A stretch of 64,000 nucleotides of DNA from contig CM028378.1 of NCBI GenBank assembly GCA_013146195.2, positions 75,421,254 through 75,485,253 on the forward strand, given 5' to 3'. Below, one piece after another: positions 58,025 through 64,000 of this stretch (the first letter of the stretch is position 1; the number at the start of each line of letters is the position of its first letter). The position numbers were made by a program, and so were the translations under genes. This stretch comes from Codonopsis lanceolata (lineage: Eukaryota; Streptophyta; Magnoliopsida; Asterales; Campanulaceae). The notes beneath the pieces are model-generated. The model saw nothing but the letters and a program-made list of their open reading frames with translations, had not been told where the DNA came from and searched no databases.

Positions 58025-59742
58025 CGTAGACACCCCAATTTCGTACCCTTGGAATGTGACTGACATAAAATATCAAGAACTGTTAAAACTTAACAAATGT
58101 CAAGTTCTGAGGAGTCAAAAATGCAAAAGAAAGCGAGGATGCGAAGCTGTGAACTGGGGGAAAGTGCAAAAAATCAGAACTTGGAAGGCAGCATGGTGCC
58201 GCACCAAGGGTCTCCTTGGCCGCACCATGCTACTTACTATAGCTTGTCTCAGAGATCAAATGGTACAACTCCTGAAGCGCAAGGTACAAGCCATTGATGC
58301 ATGGAGAAGAAACCAAGAAATGCCCAGCGTATCCCTCTCCTCCAGTATAAATAGGAGGCCCCGGCTCCCCATTTTCGTTGCTTAGTTCCGCGATAAAAAA
58401 TCGCGTGGCTTCGCCTGCGATCTTTCGATAGGATTAATGCGAGAGGTGCGAGATAGGTGAGTGGAAGCCCCAGAGTCTCCAAACCCCGTCCAAACTACGC
58501 CAAAATCAAAACCCATAGGTTATAAGTGATCCTAGCCTAGTTGTTAGGTATCCACCTCACTTCCCCAGTCCAAAAATCCCAAAGTAAGCCGTTACTTTGC
58601 CCGAGTAACGAGCTGAAAAGTCAAAAAATTAAGTCTAGGTTCCGCCCAACCAAAAAGGCCAAAACCTACCCAAATAAGCTGTCACTTTGCCCGAGTTGAT
58701 AAGCCCAAACCCTCAGAAATAAAGCAGTCATTCTGCCTAAATCAAAACAACAACCACACAACAACAACAAAAGACTCCCTCTCCACGGACGGAGAGCGAG
58801 CACAGCTCTAAAAGGTAAAACTTTAAGAGGCGTCGCTTATTTTTATTTATTTATATTTTACGTCTTTTTTATTTATTTTTAAAAGTTGTTATTTAAATCC
58901 GATAATGTAGCCCATATAAGCTTGTTGTCTTTGCCGGATTAGAATAGGAAATATTATGTAAAAGAACCGTTATAATGGCCAAATATTCTTAAATGTGTAA
59001 TTATTGGAAGGAGGCATGCGAGTCCGTAAATAATGTAGCCACGAATGTATTTGTTTAAATTTCCTGTCATTTTAATACCTTATTTATTTGCTAAATAAAT
59101 GTGACAATAAACATACTTGACCAAAAATCATTTTCGAGACCGAAGAGGCGAGTTGGGTGCCTAGCACCTTCCCAACTCGTAACTTAGCCTCCGAACCCGT
59201 TTTCTTTTTCTCTGGTTTATTTTTCTTTTCTTTGGTTTGACTTTATTTGCCTTAAAATAAAGATGGCGACTCTAAAACTTTCGGATTCAGTGGGGCCTCG
59301 CAACATTCCCTCTTTGCACTTTCTCGTTCTCCCCTAAAAAAGGGAGATATGGGAATGGAGGGGTGATGCATTCCCATATCCTGGTATCCCCTAAACAAGG
59401 GATAACTTGATGCGGGAAACCCAAAGCTCCCATAGTAATCTGAATGGGCCATATGGCTATTTTCAATAAATCCATAGTGGGGGCGTCGCAATATCCTTTT
59501 TTGGGTAATGCATTCCCATATCCTGGTATCCCCTAAACAAGGGATAACTTGATGCGGGAAACCATCAGTTCCCATTTTGGATACAAAATCCACTCAAGGC
59601 AACCGAGGCACATTCAAACGTGCTAACATAGACAGCACTCCTCTCGCACTTTTGATTTCGTCTTCCCCTAAACAAGGGAGGGTGGAGCAAGCGTGGTGTC
59701 GCATCACGTCTGCACCACTATCCAAGGGCCAGGAACCTCACA
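58025..59742 (+). repeat. 3' LTR of the plus-oriented Tat element, 1718 bp
   Basis: Begins CGTAGACACCCCAATTTCG (TG mutated to CG) and ends AACCTCACA. It shares TATA (58344), the 'gccttaaaataaagatggcg' block and the 'ccctaaacaaggga' palindromes with the solo LTR at 25189. No primer-binding site follows, so it is a 3' (or solo) LTR. Flanks TTACC/ATTAG do not form a target duplication. Confidence 0.85.
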
Positions 59743-60612
59743 ATTAGTAGAGTTATTTTATTATGACAAATTATCAAGTATTTTAAATGAATGTTTACAA
59801 TGGATCAAACTATCTTATATTAATGCTCAAGATTGTAATATTTGAAGCATATCTGTGCTATCACTTGCGGAGCTGGCTTGTATAAGCATTTAATTCGATA
59901 AATAATTTATGAAGTTACTTGTATAGAAGACAGTTTTGAGGAAGGACTAGGTAGAATCTGAGGGAGAATGATTCTATAACAATGTGCAGTTATGGTATTA
60001 TAGCTTCCTCTATTTCATTGTATCAAGTTTAAAAAAGAAGAGTTAAGTTAAAGCAGTACCAGTTGCTACATAATACAAACAAATACTATCTGGTGAAAGT
60101 CAGAACTGTTCTACCATGATCTTTTTCTGATGGATTATTTTATGAATTTGATTCCCAGTTGTAAGATGAGAGTTTTTTTGACCTTGATGGTGGAAAAGGT
60201 TGCAAATAGCATTGGAATGGTTTTAAGTTGCTCTAGTTTTTATAGTTTCAGTTATTGGAAATTCTAGCTATATAGAATTAGTATGTAGAGTAGAGATATG
60301 AAAGGAACATCCTCGTAAAGTGGTTATGAGAGATAAGACGGATGGAAGGAATAGAATGTGGTAGGAAAATATAAGAGATGAATGGATTTCATCTTTGGGC
60401 AACTGGAATGGAAATACCTAACTTCCTTTCAGATCTCATCATATACCTTCCTTCGAAATCGAGTAGGAAAATAAAATGGGCTGATGAATGATGGAGATTT
60501 TTTCAACATACGCTTTTTATCATCCAATACACCTAATTTCATGGACAAATATATATATACTGTCCTCCGTAGTAACTCGTTATAAAGAAAAAAAATAGCA
60601 GCCCTACCAAAT
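59743..60612. other. Spacer downstream of the HSP70-15-like relic
   Basis: No gene. The last ~150 bp directly after the chaperone stop are probably its 3' untranslated sequence on the minus strand. The rest is ordinary AT-rich DNA without terminal motifs of an element. Confidence 0.45.
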
Positions 60613-61183
60613 TCATACAGCAGTCTCCGGTTCCTCAGTTTCCATCGGCTCGCCAGCTGATGGGGCATTATCATTATTCTCTTTAGCTTCAGTGTTCGCA
60701 GTCCACTGAGAAGATGTTGTTTCCTTCCCTGGCAGGTGTAGGTGAAGCAGGAGTCTAAAGTTTCATTGGGTTTGGTTTCATCATTATCGGCCTGCAGAAC
60801 CTGTCAAGTGCTTCTGCAGTGCTTCTCACTTCAGCCAACAGAAGAACCGGAGTCGCATACGCAGGAAGCGCATCGTCGCATCAACCAAGCCTCTGCTTCC
60901 TTGCACTCGTTCAAGACCTTCTGTTTCTCTACCAAGTCAATAGGGTCAAACTTAGGATCACTGGACACTACTACATCTCGGTAACTATTGATACAGTAGG
61001 TAAGTACTACGTTGATCAATTTCCGCTCCTCTTTCAGAGTGCTCCGTGTAGCATTCTTCGATGGCTCCTTGCTTCTTTAGCTCTTCAAGCTTCGCAATTC
61101 AAACCCATTTTGTCTCATCCTCACCAACTTCATCTAACTAGTCTTCTACATCCTGAAGTTTAGCAATGGAGGCTTCAATCTCA
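60613..61183 (-). pseudogene. HSP70-15: HSP70-15/Hsp110-like chaperone, C-terminal end
   Basis: The minus strand encodes AKLQDVED*LDEVGEDETKWV*, IAKLEELKKQGA, YCINSYRDVVVSSDPKFDPI, LVEKQKVLNECKEAEAWL and, after frameshifts, AEALDRFCRPIM and the end SAGEPMETEEPETAV (stop at 60613). These are the C-terminal substrate-binding region and acidic tail of plant HSP70-14/15-type (Hsp110 family) cytosolic chaperones, nucleotide-exchange partners of Hsp70. Several in-frame stops and shifts make it a pseudogene. It continues upstream at 62411 after a 1227-bp insertion. Confidence 0.85.
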
Positions 61184-62410
61184 ATGCCTGGGTCAGTCTT
61201 ACGTAGTAAGATATCATCAAAGGGGATGCGTTATCTGTGTACATATCTATGAACACGACGGCAAATTTATGTAGCAAATAGCGCATCGCAATTATCTCGG
61301 CTTCTGTGGTGGTGTTTGGATTTGAAATCCTCAGCCCTCAAAATCCTTCCCTTTTAGGGCCGAATGTTGGTGGAGGTGCAGAGGTAAAGCTCAGATTGCG
61401 GAGGCCAAACAATGAGTGGGATTTTTTTCCTTATGAGCAGATTCTTGATACCATGCTTCATGAGCTCTGCCACAATGAATTTGGCCCTCATAACGCTGAT
61501 TTCTACAATCTTTTGGATGAAATTAGAAAGGAATGTGAGGAACTGATCGCTAAAGGAATCACAGGTACTGGCCCTCATAACGCTGATTTCTACAATCTGT
61601 TGCCTACTGGGCCTAAACGAATTGGTGGTGATAGTAGCATTAGGAATACACTCAGCCCAATACAAGTTGCTGCTATGGCTGCAGAAAGGAGATTGGTAGA
61701 TGATCTATGGTGTGCATCCAAACAATCTGAGAGCAAGGAATTTTCTGAAAGTTCTAGAGTTTCTGTGTCACAAGAGGAGGGATCTGTCCATTCCTCTTTC
61801 AGATTACCTAGTGATCGAACAGAAGGTTCACTAGCAACGTGGCAGTGCGGTGCTTGCACTCTATTAAATCAGCCATTAGCTCTCACTTGTGAAGTGTGCG
61901 GAGCCACAAAACATGCAGACAAGGGAGTTAAGAAGTCAAAGATGTGGTCTTGCAAATTCTGTACCCTCGAAAACACCATTGAGATTGAGAGATGCCTAGC
62001 TTGTGGAGAATGGAGATACTCGTATGGTCCACCTACGGCTACTTGTGGACCTTATCTTGGCACTTGAGGTAAAAAGCTCAATAACAAGAAGAAAAAAAAG
62101 GGTACATATAATTCTGTTGCCATTAATCATGGGCACTGATCGCTCATTCTGTTTGAGGATTTACTTTGGTCCTTGGAGAATTGTTCTTCCAGAATTATCA
62201 GGCATGGAATTGAACTGTGATATTTGCAGTCCCATTTCTATTTTATCATAAATACAGATCAGATGTGTATCCTATAATAGAAATTATTATCAGATATATC
62301 TTGGCATTGGTGGCTATTACTATAGGTATTTAAAGGGCAATATATGTTGTGTCTTGTTTTTAAGTTACACGTACATGGTAGGTAAAATGTGTTATTGGAT
62401 AAAAAAAAAA
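61184..62410 (+). mobile_element. WSS1A-like retrocopy inserted in the HSP70-15 relic
   Basis: A 1227-bp insertion ends in a pure A10 run (62401-62410) at the 3' side of a coding-sense WSS1A-like sequence with 3' UTR. It is flanked by 16-bp direct repeats GGAGGCTTCAATCTCA (61168-61183) and GAATGCTTCTATCTCA (62411-62426), 13 of 16 identical. Removing it joins the chaperone reading (DSEIEA + IAKLQDVED). Poly(A), target duplication and 5' truncation are the marks of LINE-mediated retroposition. The first ~134 bp (61184-61317) are not WSS1A-like and unidentified. Confidence 0.82.
61318..62067 (+). pseudogene. WSS1A: WSS1A-like WLM metalloprotease, 5'-truncated retrocopy
   Basis: Open for about 250 codons without an ATG start; an in-frame TAG lies at 61279. 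It contains LLGPNVGGGAEVKLRLRRPN, the zinc-protease motif HELCHNEFGPH (HExxHxxGxxH, 61459-61491), KECEELIAKGITGTG, GPKRIGGDSSI and LSPIQVAAMAAERRL. Two RanBP2-type zinc fingers follow (WQCGACTLL..CEVCG and WSCKFCTLE..CLACG), and the C-terminus YSYGPPT..YLGT is complete. The WLM family (yeast Wss1, plant WSS1A) removes DNA-protein crosslinks in the nucleus. The N-terminal ~60 residues of the family are missing, and an in-frame 30-bp repeat replaces an expected linker. Expression would need a captured promoter. Confidence 0.85.
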
Positions 62411-62752
62411 GAATGCTTCTATCTCAGAATCAATAACGGATTGTTGTAACTTGTCATGCAGCTTGTTTCCCATGTCATAAACATAGGCCTCCACAGCATT
62501 CTTATTGTCCTTTGTTTCCTCCATTACTTGATCCTGTAATACCATCTCAAATTCCTTTTCCATCGTTTTTTGCACATTTGTAGGTGCCATTCCCCCATAT
62601 ACCAACTACCCTATGGGTATAATAGTTTTTTTTTTCACTTTCTTCTTAGGAGCTTCAACTCTTGGCATCTTGCGTATTAACATCAGTTTCATTGGAAGAA
62701 GTACCTTCAGCAGCTTCAGAAAATTATGGTTTTGCTGCTTAAGATATACCTA
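62411..62752 (-). pseudogene. HSP70-15: HSP70-15-like chaperone, upstream part
   Basis: The minus strand encodes SEAAEGTSSNETDVNTQDA, then (shifted) VEAPKKKVKKKTIIPI, then VYGGMAPTNVQKTMEKEFEM, QDQVMEETKDNKNAVEAYVY and DMGNKLHDKLQQSVIDSE. This is the segment of HSP70-15 directly preceding the part at 60613-61183. The upstream limit near 62752 follows a possible acceptor (TTCACAAATTAG), so the relic may derive from genomic DNA with introns rather than from mRNA. A frameshift and a stop (after PIG) are present. Confidence 0.85.
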
Positions 62753-62813
62753 ATTTGTGAAAATTTACAAGTTGATTTTTGGTACATTTTAGAGGTAGAA
62801 TAGTCGCTCCTTA

Positions 62814-62925
62814 ACAGCATGAATTTGCGAGGAATTCAAACTGGCTATATGGTTAACAGCATGATCAAGTGTTTATGATGGTTATATGGTTAATAGCATG
62901 GATTTGTGAGGAATTCAAACTGGTC
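62814..62925. repeat. Short direct repeat, ~33 bp, 79 bp apart
   Basis: 'aacagcatgaatttgcgagg' + 'aattcaaactgg' at 62814 recurs as 'aatagcatggatttgtgagg' + 'aattcaaactgg' at 62893. It lies in the presumed intron before the epimerase exon. Confidence 0.75.
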
Positions 62926-62930
62926 CATAG

Positions 62931-63034
62931 TTGACTCACAAAATGTGGAAGGAAACCTTGTTAATACTCTAGAGCTAAAAGATAGTCTGTACAGTTGCTC
63001 TATGTGGGACTTTAGTTTTCATGCATTATACAAG
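62931..63034 (+). pseudogene. Glucose-6-phosphate 1-epimerase-like exon a (fragment)
   Basis: Acceptor TCCATAG, then 34 codons without a stop: DSQNVEGNLVNTLELKDSLY, SCSMWDFSFHALYK, and donor CAAG|GTACGT. It matches the plant aldose-epimerase-like family (putative glucose-6-phosphate 1-epimerase, cytosolic sugar-phosphate anomer conversion), where ELKDSxYSRxMWDFSFQALYK is conserved. The Arg of 'YSR' reads Cys. Earlier and later exons of the gene are absent, so this is a fragment. Confidence 0.8.
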
Positions 63035-63231
63035 GTACGTAGTGTTCTCTGTTGCTTATGCACACTGAGTCACTGACACACATACACACACACACGCACG
63101 TACGAAGAAGGTAAAGGTCTCGTGTTTTATCCTATATATTGACTGCATCTTGCTAATTTTGTTAGGTTTCTTTAAATATTCTCTTATTGTAGATGCAATA
63201 TATGGTTAACATTGCTTTCTCTCGTTTGCAG

Positions 63232-63330
63232 ATCACTCTTGATAAGACAAGCCTGTCAACGGAGTTAAAAATTACAAATACTGACAAAACAACATTTTCA
63301 TTCACCACTGCTCTGCATACATACTTTAGT
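63232..63330 (+). pseudogene. Glucose-6-phosphate 1-epimerase-like exon b (fragment)
   Basis: Acceptor TCGTTTGCAG; 33 codons ITLDKTSLSTELKITNTDKT, TFSFTTALHTYFS; donor AGT|GTAAGT. It joins exon a in phase 0, as in the family. 'FSFTTALHTYF' contains the conserved His-Thr-Tyr of the epimerase active-site region. Intron length is 197 bp. The next expected exon is not found before the unrelated exon at 63501. Confidence 0.83.
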
Positions 63331-63500
63331 GTAAGTTTTACCGTTCTATGTCTGGAAGACACTATCTCAAGTTACATGTGCTTCTTGAAGTTTTTACTTG
63401 TAAACTAGGTTGCATATCCAAATTTTGTTTGTCTGCTGATGATTTTCGATCAGAAAATCAGTCGATGCAGCTCATGTCATTGGTGTTTGTGTGTTTACAG

Positions 63501-63576
63501 CAATGTTGCAGTAGGGAGATTATTCGGAATACCTCTGCGTGGAACACATTCTCATGCTTTTGTCATCTCATTCATG
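63501..63576 (+). pseudogene. Nicotinate phosphoribosyltransferase exon (fragment)
   Basis: Acceptor TGTTTACAG, then SNVAVGRLFGIPLRGTHSHA, FVISFM, then donor ATG|GTTGGT. 'LxGIPLRGTHSHAFV' is a signature of plant nicotinate phosphoribosyltransferase (NAPRT), the NAD-salvage enzyme that couples nicotinate to PRPP. No other NAPRT exon is seen in the remaining ~420 bp. The exon directly follows epimerase exon b on the same strand, so it is a captured or rearranged piece. Confidence 0.8.
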
Positions 63577-64000
63577 GTTGGTTCGTGTAGATACTTGAAA
63601 TTTGTTAAGCTTGTATTGTATTGATGCTTTATTCTGTCAGTATTCATTTATGCATCCATTTTTATCACTGTAAATTACTGCCTGGAAAAAAGTTGGACAT
63701 GATCAGGATGTATGAGAAGAAGAATAATGAGAGATTTAGAATTATGACACATTTATTTACCAAGTATATGTTTCAAGGATATTGAGTTGTCTAGAGTTTC
63801 TGGCTCGCGTTTTGGGTTTCTATTTACCCCATTTGCAAGCTAACAACACTTGCACAAATGATTTTTCATTTTTCTTGCGATTTGAACTTCAATTGGTTTA
63901 TCACGTTAAGGCTATTCCTCGCTATCAGTAATGTATTTCTAGGCTTATTAAAAGGAACTGTGTTTTGTATCTAGAGCCATTCTTGTATTTCTTCTTTGGA
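63577..64000. other. Intron-like sequence to window end
   Basis: T-rich, without recognisable frame; probably the intron following the NAPRT exon. Nothing else seen. Confidence 0.45.

Noticed and set aside
58020..59747. 5-bp target duplication around the 58025-59742 LTR
   Set aside because: Flanks TTACC and ATTAG do not match, so I do not call it a solo LTR.
61306..61308. GTG as start codon of the WSS1A-like protein
   Set aside because: Plant nuclear genes start with ATG; an in-frame TAG is at 61279 and the family's N-terminus is missing, so the frame is 5'-truncated.
61184..61317. 44-codon open minus frame at the 5' end of the retrocopy (HKFAVVFIDMYTDN)
   Set aside because: It faintly recalls a Gypsy reverse transcriptase segment, but the match is too short and lacks the catalytic box; left unidentified.
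1..64000. CRISPR arrays, bacterial operons or a defence island
   Set aside because: No direct-repeat/spacer pattern or prokaryotic gene structure; introns, LTRs, SINEs and MITEs show plant nuclear DNA.

Overview
This window comes from a flowering-plant nuclear genome, most likely a eudicot. The DNA is AT-rich, coding DNA is scarce, and nearly everything recognisable is transposon: Helitrons, Stowaway/hAT/Harbinger-like MITEs, a tRNA-derived SINE, a Copia element and several nested Ty3/Gypsy elements of Tat/Ogre type. A run of exactly 100 N (43721-43820) marks a scaffold gap. I see no complete, clearly functional host gene. Where host-type sequence is recognisable it is in fragments or broken.

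Layout. 1-14 kb: AT-rich DNA with three Helitrons that have both ends (1682-4477, 6155-8023, 13133-14025), the 3' half of a fourth that keeps a piece of the Helitron helicase (9154-9783), a ~155-bp tandem array, and a minus-strand multi-exon gag-like gene (10.3-13.0 kb) built from duplicated exon/intron units. 14-18 kb: a cluster of MITEs and a 957-bp hAT-type element with its 8-bp target duplication. 18.2-24.9 kb: a decayed minus-strand Copia element inserted into a Stowaway MITE. Its right LTR is split by a 1472-bp hAT-type element that itself carries mitochondrial DNA including part of nad6. 25.2-27.1 kb: a 1932-bp solo LTR with a perfect 5-bp target duplication. 28-39.5 kb: a SINE with a 19-bp target duplication, MITEs, and a ~1-kb direct duplication whose second copy has received two head-to-tail Helitrons; the first copy is the intact empty site.

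39.7-59.7 kb: nested Tat/Ogre-type Gypsy DNA. It includes a minus-oriented LTR with an adjacent plus-strand intron-containing extra ORF (40.8-43.7 kb), a minus-strand degenerate gag-pol (45.7-50.3 kb) behind a 5' LTR (51.7-53.5 kb), and a plus-oriented 3' LTR (58.0-59.7 kb) preceded by a minus-strand intron-containing ORF with a plant mobile domain. In two independent elements, therefore, an extra ORF runs antisense to the element next to its 3' LTR.

59.7-64 kb: a patchwork of fragments from at least four unrelated host genes: the C-terminal part of an HSP70-15/Hsp110-like chaperone (minus), a poly(A)-tailed WSS1A-like metalloprotease retrocopy inserted into it (plus), two exons of a glucose-6-phosphate 1-epimerase-like gene and one exon of nicotinate phosphoribosyltransferase. 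This looks like gene-fragment capture or a decayed segmental duplication and runs off the window edge.

I did not find a new defence or metabolic system. What is unusual is the density of dateable nesting events with empty sites present in the same window, the hAT carrying mitochondrial DNA, and the recurrent antisense ORFs in the Tat elements. Family assignments come from motifs and memory of the families, not from database searches.
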